A stretch of DNA of 64,000 bases from Halobacteriovoraceae bacterium (GTDB lineage: Bacteria; Bdellovibrionota; Bacteriovoracia; Bacteriovoracales; Bacteriovoracaceae), in assembly GCA_002711995.1 (NCBI GenBank), contig PASN01000013.1, positions 62,001 through 126,000 of the forward strand, given 5' to 3'. Both the position numbers and the translations under genes were made by a program. Shown piece after piece: positions 1 through 8,784 of the stretch (its first letter is position 1; each line of letters opens with the position of its first letter). The notes below the pieces were generated by a model. That model worked only from the letters and a program-made list of their open reading frames with translations, was not told the origin of the DNA and ran no database searches.

Positions 1-110
1 CAGACGCTCAGAACCTTCTTGGATTGTAGTTTTTTTACAATCCTTCTTTCCATTTCACTATCTTCATTTGCCATGGAATAATTCAGCTTGTTAAAATACT
101 TTTCAGACAT
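1..110 (-). CDS. DUF3419 (BtaA-like) protein, N-terminal fragment
   Basis: The gene runs off the left edge; only about 36 codons are visible. It starts at an ATG (108-110, minus strand) preceded by a clear AAGGAAG ribosome site. The visible N-terminus contains FNKLNYSMANED, followed by a basic helix and a VLSV strand, which matches how DUF3419 / S-adenosylmethionine:diacylglycerol 3-amino-3-carboxypropyl transferase (BtaA) relatives begin (an NYS.ANED motif before the SAM-binding glycine loop). The start lies only 25 bp from the divergent gene at 136. Family assignment rests on this short motif, so it is moderate. If right, the product would be a SAM-dependent enzyme, possibly in lipid head-group modification. 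Confidence 0.5.
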   Translation of the reverse strand, partial: MSEKYFNKLNYSMANEDSEMERRIVKKLQSKKVLSV

Positions 111-135
111 AAAACTTCCTTGAAAGGGGTCCGCT

Positions 136-769
136 ATGTTCTTTATGACAAAACACATTGTGGATGCGATTGTTTTGAACTTTCGTAGATGCTTGCCCTA
201 TATGTGGGAAAGCAAGGGACTTAGTCTCCCAGTCTCCACAATTCTCATCTTTTCTGAGGTCGTTACCATACCCACGGCCCTTATGTTTGACTTGATGGCA
301 CTCAGTTTTCAGAAAAAGGACCTTCCAGTTCTTAAAGAAGATTTTGTTGATATGTCCCTTACGCCTAGTTTTAAAAAAAAAGTTTAGAGAAGTTGAGAGA
401 CCCACTGGATTTAAATACTTTAAAGTTCCTCTTTGGAAGCTTGTTAAAATAACATGCGAAGCTAATTGGGAAGAATTTCAACGCATTCTTAAGTTGCATT
501 TCCGTGAAGCCAAAGACTCTAAATCTTCCAACTCCATGTTTCTGCATATCGTGGAATCTTCTCTTCGTTGTGCCCACTATGCCAGGATTAATCAAGAAAA
601 GGCCCATGAGCGGGGATTGAAAAGTCCTAAAAACTTCTACAAGGCACTTTTGCTGGCGCATTTGAGTGCTATTCCAACGTCCAGTTTCCTGGATTTGATT
701 GCTTGCCCTGTCCAGAGAAGGGGAGTTCCAATTCTTCATCAAGATTTGCCCCCTGTCTGGCCGGTTTGA
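136..769 (+). pseudogene. Unrecognised ~211-aa protein, frameshifted at a 9-A run
   Basis: The frame opened at 136 (ribosome site GAAAGGGG) ends at a TAG at 385-387, directly after a run of nine A residues (373-381). Removing one A joins it to the frame ending at 769, giving about 211 residues with a smooth junction (SFKKKF-REVERP). The second part is rich in helical, charged segments and looks like normal protein. No family is recognised. The end overlaps the convergent acyltransferase gene by 31 bp. The gene may be decayed, may carry a sequencing error, or may rely on slippage at the A run. Start proximity to the divergent gene at 110 is a weakness of this call. Confidence 0.42.
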
Positions 770-1773
770 AGTTCCTTTTTAAAAAGAGCATACTCATGGC
801 GGGCCACCGGCGTTTGCAGGTGATCAAAAAAGTGCTCACTGACATTTCCTTTCCGAACCATTGCACCCACACATTTATTAAAGCCATTTTTTCGACCTTG
901 AGCTATGGCCGCATGTAGCAGCGCAGAAGCAAGTTTTGCTCCTTGATATTTTGGATCTATCAAAATGGACTTAACGATCTGTTCTTGTGAGGAATCAATA
1001 AATGAGAAAACATACCCAATTTCTTGACCGTCTGGGTCTTTAATAAAGAACGAATATTGCAGATCCATTTCTTTAACTGCAGCAATGTGAACGGCGAGAT
1101 ATTGCTCATAGCTGATTTTCTCGTACATGTAGTTCACCGCAAATGCCTTTAGGTTTAGATTGTACAAAATTGAAGTTTCATCCTCTCTGGATAAATCAAG
1201 ATTTCTAAAGGTGTATCCCTCCTGTTTGGCAGCATCAAACGCAAGCTTTGTCCTGTTAAAAGAAATAATGCTGTCATCGTAAAACATGGAAATGTAGCCC
1301 TGGTCGAGAGCAAAACCACCTTCTTTAAAAAGACCTGGATAAAAAGAGGGATTGTTTGGCTCCCAGGAATAGTCCGCACTGCCGCTTTCAACTTTAAAAC
1401 GATTTCCTAGCCAAACATTAAAGTCAATTGGTCCAATGATGGTTTTAATTCCCTTGGAACCAAGCCATTCCTCTGCCTTGGTAATCAATAAGTGCCCATG
1501 TTCCTTTTCGCTTGGTGATAACTCAAAAAAGCCAAAGTATCCTGTATCTTCATAGTCTTTGGAAACGTTGCACCCTATGCGTCCAATGTCCTCGCCGTCT
1601 TTGGTTAAAATGAAAAACTCTTTTTCAACATTTTTAAAAACCTTCTCTAGACCTTGCCAATAGGGAGCTGGGGGAAGGGGTCTATCAGGATAAAGAGAGT
1701 TTGGAAGCTCTGAAAAACGCTTCATAAACTCTTTTTTATCTTGTTCCAAGCTTAGAGCGCTAATCTTCATCAT
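739..1773 (-). CDS. GNAT-family acyltransferase
   Basis: A 344-residue protein with two GNAT-like halves. The N-terminal half carries IIGPIDFNVWLGNRF and NNPSFYPGLFKEGGF, typical of the YghO-type GNAT group. The C-terminal half has the acyl-CoA-binding strand-loop-helix (SILIDPKYQGAKLASALL, about residue 270), where a Q..G.A loop replaces the usual R/Q..G.G. It is the last gene of the minus-strand operon and its start overlaps the end of the PEP-synthase-like gene by 14 bp, implying translational coupling. An ATG at 1770 is an alternative start. The substrate is unknown; the operon suggests acylation of a lipid-like intermediate (inference). Confidence 0.75.
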   Translation of the reverse strand: MMKISALSLEQDKKEFMKRFSELPNSLYPDRPLPPAPYWQGLEKVFKNVEKEFFILTKDGEDIGRIGCNVSKDYEDTGYFGFFELSPSEKEHGHLLITKAEEWLGSKGIKTIIGPIDFNVWLGNRFKVESGSADYSWEPNNPSFYPGLFKEGGFALDQGYISMFYDDSIISFNRTKLAFDAAKQEGYTFRNLDLSREDETSILYNLNLKAFAVNYMYEKISYEQYLAVHIAAVKEMDLQYSFFIKDPDGQEIGYVFSFIDSSQEQIVKSILIDPKYQGAKLASALLHAAIAQGRKNGFNKCVGAMVRKGNVSEHFFDHLQTPVARHEYALFKKELQTGQTGGKS

Positions 1774-4483
1774 TTAAAATCCTTACTTCTCCACGGGTTG
1801 CGTTTAACTCAACCATATCACCTGATTTAAGTTTTTCCATAAGTCCACCACTTACTCCAACCACTGTAGGCAGGCCAAGCTCTCTTGCAATTACCGCCGA
1901 GTGAGAAAGAAGGCTTCCTCTCTCGATAATCAACCCAGAACAAGATGGGTATAAAGGAACCCAACCTGGATCAGTTCGCTTAGTAACTAGGATCTCACCA
2001 TTAAGCTGACCTGCATCTTCAATCTTTTCAGCAACAATGACCTTGCCTTTAATTGTTCCTGGGCAACATGAAGTTCCCAGAAGAAGATTGGGGTCATCGC
2101 TTATGCGAACTTTATCCTTTAGTAGGTCTGCGCTGTTGAGGATTGTTAAGTCCTTGAGGCTTACACCTGCTGCTCCATAGGTTAAGAACCTATCAGGTGG
2201 ATCTTGCAAACTTGAGTTTTCACTATACTCTTTACGCCTTAATGCGGCTGTTTCTGCCAGTAGCAAGGACTCTGATTTACCATCAATAAAGTCCCAGATT
2301 TCATTAATAGTGAGGTAAAAAACATCATCTTTGGCGTTTGTAACCTCCAAGCTATGAAGATGTTTTCCAATTGCTCTGAAGAGTTTTCTTGAAACCCCAA
2401 ATGCCTTTGTTCTTAGGAAACGAAGATTTTCTCTGTTTTTAACAGCATTCCTAGTGTGTTTGAGCACCCAGAAGTAAATAGCTTTTTTTATTGGTCCAAG
2501 CTGTCCTTTGACTAATTTTTCTGCCTTATTCTTAATTTCTTGTTCTCTCAGAGACATTTGCTCAACAGAGTAATTTTTCATTCTTAGATAACTTTGCAGA
2601 TTGCTGAACAGAAAACTCGGATCGTCGTTTAAATCTTTCTCTTCAAGCTTTTGCTCGTTGTTGCATCTAAAACCGTAGAGATCGAGGTAGTCTTGAATAT
2701 CCTTGTGTATTTCAGGCTCTGCGCCAGATTTAAGTTTGCTCCAAACTTCTGAAGCGTCGTGCTCTAGAAGAAATGATCTCTGAGCTTCATTTTTGTCGAA
2801 CTTTTCGGCCAGTTTCATAAGGGTTTTAACTGGCAGAGCGCTGTCTAAATCACCCTGACCGCATAGGAGGTCATTCTGAAGGGAAGTGGAGTCCTGCTCT
2901 ATTTCAAGCCATTTTTCAGTTAACGCCTTAAGTGTGCCAAAGAAAATCATAACCAAGAAATCGTTTATGATTGGCGGCTTCCAATTATAGGTTATGTTCT
3001 TCTCCCAGCGTTGATACATTTTTTTAAGGTCCTTGAGGGATTTCTTGTTAAAGTTTGTCCCCTGATACTCTTGGTAGATATCGTTGAAGTCCTTTGAGAA
3101 AGAGTGAACCATCTTATCAATTCTGAAAAAATAAAATGTTAGCTTTGAGAAGACTTCAAGCTTTTTAAAAGTACCATACTTTGGAGACTGATTCATGAAG
3201 TCAAAAAGTTTTTGGTGCTCTTCGTTGAGGTCTTCTTTAACCCCCATCATTGTTTCCATAAAGCTCTTGCTGCTTGATGAGCCAGGCATTAATAATAAAA
3301 GCTTGTACCAGTTGATCAGGTTGTAATAGACTCGTCCTTTAACAAGCCCCAACATATTTTCATATTGCTCTTCATAGTCGGAAATAATACTTTCCGGCAC
3401 TCCGAGAAGGCGACAAGTCTGTCTGTACACAATTGCGTACGCCTGCTTTGTTGCAGAAAATGTTAGGGGCGTGGTCACACCACTAAAGCTTTCCACAATA
3501 TTGCTGTTATCCCATAGAATTGGTTGAGATCCATTTATATCGGGATCAAAAAAAGCGTCTGGAGGCAGAGTGGTTATAGGCCTTGATTGAACTATGTAGA
3601 TCACTCCCTCTTCAATCGCCCACTCAACATCTACTGGCGCATTAAAATGTGCTTCAATTTTTAGGGCAAGTTTGGCGATGTTTATCAACATTTGATCTTG
3701 AAGACTTGCGGCCTTGGCCTTTTCTTCATCTACAGGCATCTTTACAAGGCCAGGTGTGTTCTCAGCGTGGGTGAGCATTTCTTCTTTGGTCACAAGTTTG
3801 CTTTTGATTTCATAGTTCTCTCTATTTACTTTAAAGTGGTCTGCGTCCAGAGCTCCACTTACCAGTCCTTCGCATTGGCCATAAAGAGAATCGATAATAA
3901 GATTCTTAGTATCAAGTGGGTCCATTGGATTTCGTGAAAATAAGACTCCTGAAACCTCGGAGTTCACCATCTTTTGGATCACAACACCCATTTTTATGTC
4001 ACTAAGTGCGAGGTTGGCCTCGACTCTATATTTAAGAGCTCTTTCGCTGTAGGCACTTGCCCAGCATTTCAAGAGTGAGCTCTCAATGTCTTGTAATTCT
4101 CTCTGGAACAAAAAACTTGAAAACATCCCAGCAAATGAGTGCTCATCCGAGTCTTCTTCCAGTCCTGATGATCTAACGGCCAAGTTTTGACCTAATAGTC
4201 CCGATGACTTAAGCTCCTTTTCAAGAATTGATCGAAGGTCTTCAGATAGAGGAGTGCTTGTAAATAGCTTGTTTATCCTTTCTTGAGCATCACTTTCGAT
4301 ACTAATGTTCTTAACAGCTTCTAAGAGATTTGACTCACTTAAATAGTGGTCGAGGAAATCTGTGGAGACAACCAAAAATGGAGGGACATTTACTCCGGCC
4401 TGAGCAAGTTCAAAAAGCTTTAAGCTTTTCCCTCCACCTTTTTCTTTAAAACTATCTAGAGTAGAGTTTTGGTTTAAAATCAT
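1760..4483 (-). CDS. PEP-synthase / rifampin-phosphotransferase-like enzyme
   Basis: This 907-residue protein has an N-terminal ATP-binding domain of the pyruvate phosphate dikinase family: a GGGKSLKLFELAQAG loop near residue 16, RSSGLEEDSDEHSFAG at 104-119, and VQSRPIT closing the domain. A long helical middle follows. The C-terminal swivelling domain carries the phosphohistidine motif SLLSHSAVIARELGLP, with His861 as the likely phosphocarrier. The order matches rifampin phosphotransferases and PEP synthases, but no PEP/pyruvate barrel domain is seen after the His domain, so it probably phosphorylates a small molecule or lipid alcohol instead of making PEP (inference). The start was set at 4483: GGAG lies 5 bases upstream and the ATG overlaps the ubiA-like stop as ATGA. 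A longer frame to 4519 lacks this support. Confidence 0.8.
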   Translation of the reverse strand: MILNQNSTLDSFKEKGGGKSLKLFELAQAGVNVPPFLVVSTDFLDHYLSESNLLEAVKNISIESDAQERINKLFTSTPLSEDLRSILEKELKSSGLLGQNLAVRSSGLEEDSDEHSFAGMFSSFLFQRELQDIESSLLKCWASAYSERALKYRVEANLALSDIKMGVVIQKMVNSEVSGVLFSRNPMDPLDTKNLIIDSLYGQCEGLVSGALDADHFKVNRENYEIKSKLVTKEEMLTHAENTPGLVKMPVDEEKAKAASLQDQMLINIAKLALKIEAHFNAPVDVEWAIEEGVIYIVQSRPITTLPPDAFFDPDINGSQPILWDNSNIVESFSGVTTPLTFSATKQAYAIVYRQTCRLLGVPESIISDYEEQYENMLGLVKGRVYYNLINWYKLLLLMPGSSSSKSFMETMMGVKEDLNEEHQKLFDFMNQSPKYGTFKKLEVFSKLTFYFFRIDKMVHSFSKDFNDIYQEYQGTNFNKKSLKDLKKMYQRWEKNITYNWKPPIINDFLVMIFFGTLKALTEKWLEIEQDSTSLQNDLLCGQGDLDSALPVKTLMKLAEKFDKNEAQRSFLLEHDASEVWSKLKSGAEPEIHKDIQDYLDLYGFRCNNEQKLEEKDLNDDPSFLFSNLQSYLRMKNYSVEQMSLREQEIKNKAEKLVKGQLGPIKKAIYFWVLKHTRNAVKNRENLRFLRTKAFGVSRKLFRAIGKHLHSLEVTNAKDDVFYLTINEIWDFIDGKSESLLLAETAALRRKEYSENSSLQDPPDRFLTYGAAGVSLKDLTILNSADLLKDKVRISDDPNLLLGTSCCPGTIKGKVIVAEKIEDAGQLNGEILVTKRTDPGWVPLYPSCSGLIIERGSLLSHSAVIARELGLPTVVGVSGGLMEKLKSGDMVELNATRGEVRILNDED

Positions 4484-5331
4484 AGGTTCTCCACGAAGTA
4501 GTGTATGGCCGGTGCCCAAACGGTGTAGATAAGGTTGAGAGATATAAGGCCTTCAAGCTTTTTAAAATCATCTGGAGCTTTAAATAGCTTTGGCAAAGTA
4601 AGAAGAATGAGGGCGGCGGGAACAAATATCCACCAAAACATTGATAGGTAAATTCCGGCCGTGATTGCTAATGCTTGCAAGATACAGATAAATAGAGCGA
4701 CTTTCTTAGGGCCGTAAACCCTAAGGTAAGTTTTAAGAACTTCGTGAGCGTTTGGATCTAGCTTTCTTCCGATCTCAAAACTAAAAAACGCGCTTAAAAT
4801 CAATAAACCAAACGCATAGCCTTGCGAGGACGAAATCAAATCCGCATTAAACAAAGCGACAGCGAATAAGCAGAGGGGAAAAATGACTATTTGGTGAGAA
4901 ATCGCATATAGAAGCGGCCTCGATGAAAGCCAGAGTCCCACAAAGAACTCTCGGTACATTAGAAACAGCCATATCAGCGCTACGAGCAATAAAACTCCAC
5001 TCGTTTTGTTGAGTAAGAATGAGCCTATATTAAATAACAGCAGTATTGCTCCCGTGGCCAAAATCAAGTTTAAAACTTGTGTTTCTGTGACTGCTTTACG
5101 CGGCAAAGGTCTGTCCGGGTTGGCTATAATATCTTTTTCAACATCCTTGAGCTCATCCATAAACCTTAATTCGCTCACAAACAGAAAAAGAGCAAAAACC
5201 CCGACGCTAAAATTAAAGACATTCATCGCCTGATTTGAGATGGCATAAGCTGAAAACATAAGACCTACTGCCAAAATTAAATTTGGGACTATAGGCAAAC
5301 GTTCCTTAATAAGAATTTTAACTGGTTGCAT
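4480..5331 (-). CDS. UbiA-family prenyltransferase
   Basis: A 283-residue polytopic inner-membrane protein with about eight or nine hydrophobic helices. The first Asp-rich motif is intact as DELKDVEKD (D59, D63, D67) followed by NPDRPLPR, the Mg-diphosphate site of UbiA enzymes. The second site is less canonical: FEIGRKLDPNAHE at about 185-197 has Glu where Asp is usual. UbiA proteins transfer polyprenyl or related groups to aromatic or polar acceptors within the membrane. It is the fourth gene of the operon, overlapping the adenylating-enzyme gene by 14 bp upstream and the PEP-synthase-like gene by 4 bp (ATGA) downstream. Neighbours do not suggest quinone synthesis; the acceptor is unknown. 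Confidence 0.8.
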   Translation of the reverse strand: MQPVKILIKERLPIVPNLILAVGLMFSAYAISNQAMNVFNFSVGVFALFLFVSELRFMDELKDVEKDIIANPDRPLPRKAVTETQVLNLILATGAILLLFNIGSFLLNKTSGVLLLVALIWLFLMYREFFVGLWLSSRPLLYAISHQIVIFPLCLFAVALFNADLISSSQGYAFGLLILSAFFSFEIGRKLDPNAHEVLKTYLRVYGPKKVALFICILQALAITAGIYLSMFWWIFVPAALILLTLPKLFKAPDDFKKLEGLISLNLIYTVWAPAIHYFVENL

Positions 5332-6748
5332 AACCCGCCTTTTTTAAAGTTTTATTTCTATCGATTCTTGCTTTATGTCTTTTATCCCTTATGATTTTTG
5401 CATTTATGAAATCATCAAAGCCCATATCTTTGCATTGTGAAAGATCTTCTCTAGAAAGCTCTCCAACAAGTAACCTTTGAGATTCTTTTGTCCTGTGAAT
5501 AAAGCATTTTGAGTGTTTGAGGATTTTATAAATTTCTTGCTCAAGGTGAAAGTCTTCTGGTGCTTGAAAGTCTCTTCCGCCATACCAGAGCCCATCTGAT
5601 TTCATTTCAATACGGTCGCCCATGTTGTGCCAGAGCTTGCCTTGGTCATCAAAAAACTTGTTTTTGTGGTTCGCAGCGGCATCACCTTGGTACTCAGGTG
5701 AAACGTGAGGTCCATGCACCCATAGTGTTTCGGCCTTATTTTTCAATGTAATGTCATCAATGGGTTTTCCTAAATACAGTGTCTGAAAGAAACCAGCTTC
5801 TTTACTTTTTGACACAGCTTCCTTCAAGTCCGATAAGGCAACAGGTTCGGCTTCGCTAGATCCATATACATGTGTGAACTCAGCACTTGGCCATAGAGTA
5901 AATGCTTTTTCATAAATGGCCGTGTCTGCTAGGGCACCACCTAGATGAAAAGACTTTAAAGAGCTAACCTTTGCGTGCTTCATCAAAGTCTTTAAAAAAC
6001 CAGGGCCAGCGGCCAAGGTGTCAGGACGGAACTCTTTTGGTAGCTGGTCAAGCTGGGTGAGAGTGCTGGCTTTCCAGTTTGCGGGGATTAGTAGACTTCC
6101 TTTGCCCATGCCTAAATTTAAAAGTGTTACGTTTGTAAAAATGGTTAAATCCATCCCAGGGTTGTTTTCGTAATGAAGATGCTTTTTTAGAACATTGGCC
6201 TGGTCAACCAAGTACTGGTGCTTGCGATGAACTCCTTTTGGTTTTCCTGAAGTTCCTGAGGTGAAGGTTAGGACAGCTTCTTCATCCTCTTCCATGTCTT
6301 CCACTGATATCTTTCCTTCAGGTTGTTTATGGAGCAGGGAAGAGCTAAATTTTCTAGGTATTTGGCGTATTTCTCTTGAACGAATTCCCCAGGCCTTTCC
6401 TATTATGCCGGTCATGAAAGCTTCAGGCCTTACATTGTTGATTATTTGCTCGATGCTCTTAAGAGGCATCCAAGGCTCCACAAGCAAAAGCTTTATTCCT
6501 GAGGCAAGCATCGCTATGATCATGGCATACATATCCGGAGAGGGAGCTTCAAAGATAAGCACTGTGTCTCCTCGCTTTAAACCTAGTTCATAAAGAGCCT
6601 GCTGGGCCTTTCCCACATTTCTGGTAAGTTGTCTGAAAGTAATATTCTTTCGTGGGTCATTCAAAGAGCTTAGACCTTTAAAAAAAGTTATTGCTGGACG
6701 CTCATCCAAGGAAAAATCTGAATTTAAATAATTTGCCACGCAGTTCAT
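5318..6748 (-). CDS. ANL-superfamily acyl-adenylating enzyme
   Basis: A 476-residue AMP-forming synthetase. The P-loop LTFTSGTSGKPKGVHRKH (residues 160-177), the HVYGSSEAEP motif (293-302), HNMGDR with SDGLWYGGR (374-392) and a C-terminal ARIDRNKTLKK tail containing a lysine are all in the family order. The C-terminal lobe is compact for the family. It should activate a carboxylic acid as an acyl-AMP, then transfer it to CoA, ACP or another acceptor. OleC-type beta-lactone synthetases are also in this superfamily and remain possible. Its ATG overlaps the acyl-ACP reductase stop as TAATG. Beside an acyl-thioester reductase, a fatty acyl substrate is likely (inference). Confidence 0.82.
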   Translation of the reverse strand: MNCVANYLNSDFSLDERPAITFFKGLSSLNDPRKNITFRQLTRNVGKAQQALYELGLKRGDTVLIFEAPSPDMYAMIIAMLASGIKLLLVEPWMPLKSIEQIINNVRPEAFMTGIIGKAWGIRSREIRQIPRKFSSSLLHKQPEGKISVEDMEEDEEAVLTFTSGTSGKPKGVHRKHQYLVDQANVLKKHLHYENNPGMDLTIFTNVTLLNLGMGKGSLLIPANWKASTLTQLDQLPKEFRPDTLAAGPGFLKTLMKHAKVSSLKSFHLGGALADTAIYEKAFTLWPSAEFTHVYGSSEAEPVALSDLKEAVSKSKEAGFFQTLYLGKPIDDITLKNKAETLWVHGPHVSPEYQGDAAANHKNKFFDDQGKLWHNMGDRIEMKSDGLWYGGRDFQAPEDFHLEQEIYKILKHSKCFIHRTKESQRLLVGELSREDLSQCKDMGFDDFINAKIIRDKRHKARIDRNKTLKKAGYATS

Positions 6749-8784
6749 TAAGGCTCTTCCCTCGCTAACTTTGCCTTGGATTTTGCCAAGTCAATTTCAT
6801 CTTGGGTGATTTCACAGTCATGGCCCATAATTGCTGAAAGTTTGACTCCATGCTTTCTGGCCAAGCGGTCTATCTCTATGACTTTTTTATAACTAATGTC
6901 CCGTGATAGGCTGAAGCTTTCATGTCGTCCCTCAAGGGCCAAAATTGCGGTCTCGGCGAGGCAGGCATAAACCACTTGTCCTTCCAGTCCAATGTCACAG
7001 GTGACTTCAACATCACCAGGCAATTCAACCTCCCCACTTGCGATCACCAAGACATCTGGACGCTTGGCCGCGTCTTCAGCACTTATGTCAAAAGGCCTTG
7101 AAACATCACAGATTACACAGCCGGGTTTAACTTTTTCTATATCTAAGATCTTTTTTCCCTGGGCGCTTGTGGTTGTAATAACCAAGTCGCATCGAGACAG
7201 GTGCTCATCAGGGTTTGTGCCATAGCTGACTTTGCAAGCGGGGGAGTCTTCTTTTATTCTGTCGGCCAAATCAATTAACTTATAAGGCCTAGGAGCAATA
7301 AGTATGACCTCGCTCCATCCTTGACTAAGAAGGATTGAACTCACTTTACCAATGCTCCCAGTTGCTCCAACAACCATCGCCACTCCTTGATAAATCTTTC
7401 CCTTCTTTTTAACGAAGTTCATTTTATCAATCGCATAGGATGCGGCCCACAGTGTGGAAGCAGCGGAAAGAGAATTGCCGGTGGTTACAGGCAAAGGGGC
7501 CCTGCTATTTACCGTCACCCCCGCATCACCCACGATTTTGGTGTAGGCGCCTAGCCCAAAGATTTTACAACCACTGGCGTGGGCGTCATTGGCAAGCGAC
7601 ACTAACTTTGCGTATATGTTCTCTTTTGGAGATGACATCATTGCCTTGGGAGTTTCTGATATTGCGTAAATTTCGCCAGTGACCTCTTTTCCTGTGGCCT
7701 TGCTTTTGATTCCTTTTACTTGTCCATAGTGAAAACCTGGCAATAACTTAAGAGCACTCTCACTTAGTTTTCTTACTTGCTTGTACCTTCTAAAGGATCT
7801 CAGAAGGGGATGCTTGAGAAGGTGGTCTATGCTAAGAGGGTGAACCACAAAACCAAACCTTTCTGTTTGCACATCGTGTTTTTCATTCCAGTCCTCTTGA
7901 GTTGGCCTGATATTAAGTTTCTCAATGAACTTAATTGTGTCATTCGAACTAACCGGAGTTGGCTCATCTTTTAAGGCGTAAAATATGGCTTCTGTAAGAC
8001 TCGTTCCATAAAGAGGCATTTCTTTCGTTGCAAATGTGCAGCTTAAAATCTTTGCAGGCTTTGAGTCTTTCAACTTCTCAAGTGTGGCCTTTGTTAAATA
8101 GTCTACGATGACTGTTTTTCCGCTTAGGTCTGGAAGTTCTAGGTAATTTAGCTGTGCATTGTTTAAAATAAACACGTCGCTATTTAGAAAGTCCTTGAAT
8201 TTTGGAATGTGAGCGAGCCATTGTGACGAGAAGTCTCTATTTTGGAATTGGCGTATTCTAAGCTTGTTTAGAAAGGGAAAGTTTACTTTGCAAAACTTTT
8301 CCAATTTGGATTTCGACTTTATTACTAGTGGGGTCTTCATTAAGAAATAAGGATCAGCGAATGCCATATTGCAATCTAGAGCTTCGAGCTCGCTGATCAT
8401 AGGAAGTTGAGAACTGCCTAGGAAGAAACCAATAGTCTTGCCTTTAAATATTTCCGGATGCTTTGAATTTAAGTAATTAATGGCCCACGGAATATAGGTG
8501 TCCCGAACATTTCTGCCGTCCACGACAGGAGTGTTGATAGGGAGGTTTAATAGCTCTTTAACTTGTTGATGCTCAAACACTTTCCCACCTATTTTAAAGG
8601 GAGTCGGAAAGCCTGTTATGGCTATAACGTCAAACTCATGTTCGTGTTTTAAAATGAGCTTTTTAAGCAGTGAATAGTTGAAATCCACAGCAAGCCTTTT
8701 AATTCTTATGGTCTCGCCAAGTAGCTTCACTGTTTCATCAAAGTTGTCTAAAGGGCCTATTGAAAGGTTTAAGATCTCTTTCAT
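6748..8784 (-). CDS. Long-chain acyl-ACP reductase-like protein with large N-terminal extension
   Basis: This 678-residue protein has two parts. Residues from about 310 onward match, motif by motif, the cyanobacterial long-chain acyl-ACP reductase (AAR, COG5322): FGFVVHPLSID near 310, LGAYTKIVGDAG (411-422), VTTGNS (433-438), the NADPH-binding GATGSIG (473-479), and YACLAETAILALEGRH. The last keeps the Cys (C608) corresponding to the acyl-enzyme nucleophile of AAR. AAR reduces acyl-ACP to a fatty aldehyde. The first ~300 residues are an extra Rossmann-like region not present in the ~340-residue cyanobacterial enzymes and not otherwise recognised. The ATG overlaps the upstream SDR stop as ATGA. 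Confidence 0.8.
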   Translation of the reverse strand: MKEILNLSIGPLDNFDETVKLLGETIRIKRLAVDFNYSLLKKLILKHEHEFDVIAITGFPTPFKIGGKVFEHQQVKELLNLPINTPVVDGRNVRDTYIPWAINYLNSKHPEIFKGKTIGFFLGSSQLPMISELEALDCNMAFADPYFLMKTPLVIKSKSKLEKFCKVNFPFLNKLRIRQFQNRDFSSQWLAHIPKFKDFLNSDVFILNNAQLNYLELPDLSGKTVIVDYLTKATLEKLKDSKPAKILSCTFATKEMPLYGTSLTEAIFYALKDEPTPVSSNDTIKFIEKLNIRPTQEDWNEKHDVQTERFGFVVHPLSIDHLLKHPLLRSFRRYKQVRKLSESALKLLPGFHYGQVKGIKSKATGKEVTGEIYAISETPKAMMSSPKENIYAKLVSLANDAHASGCKIFGLGAYTKIVGDAGVTVNSRAPLPVTTGNSLSAASTLWAASYAIDKMNFVKKKGKIYQGVAMVVGATGSIGKVSSILLSQGWSEVILIAPRPYKLIDLADRIKEDSPACKVSYGTNPDEHLSRCDLVITTTSAQGKKILDIEKVKPGCVICDVSRPFDISAEDAAKRPDVLVIASGEVELPGDVEVTCDIGLEGQVVYACLAETAILALEGRHESFSLSRDISYKKVIEIDRLARKHGVKLSAIMGHDCEITQDEIDLAKSKAKLAREEP

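Noticed and set aside
4484-4519. Longer N-terminus of the PEP-synthase-like protein
   Set aside because: The first 12 codons overlap the ubiA-like gene without a ribosome site; the ATG at 4483 has GGAG and an ATGA coupling.
6748-8784. Reading the AAR-like gene as evidence of an alkane-producing pathway
   Set aside because: No aldehyde-deformylating oxygenase is seen in the window; only aldehyde formation is supported.
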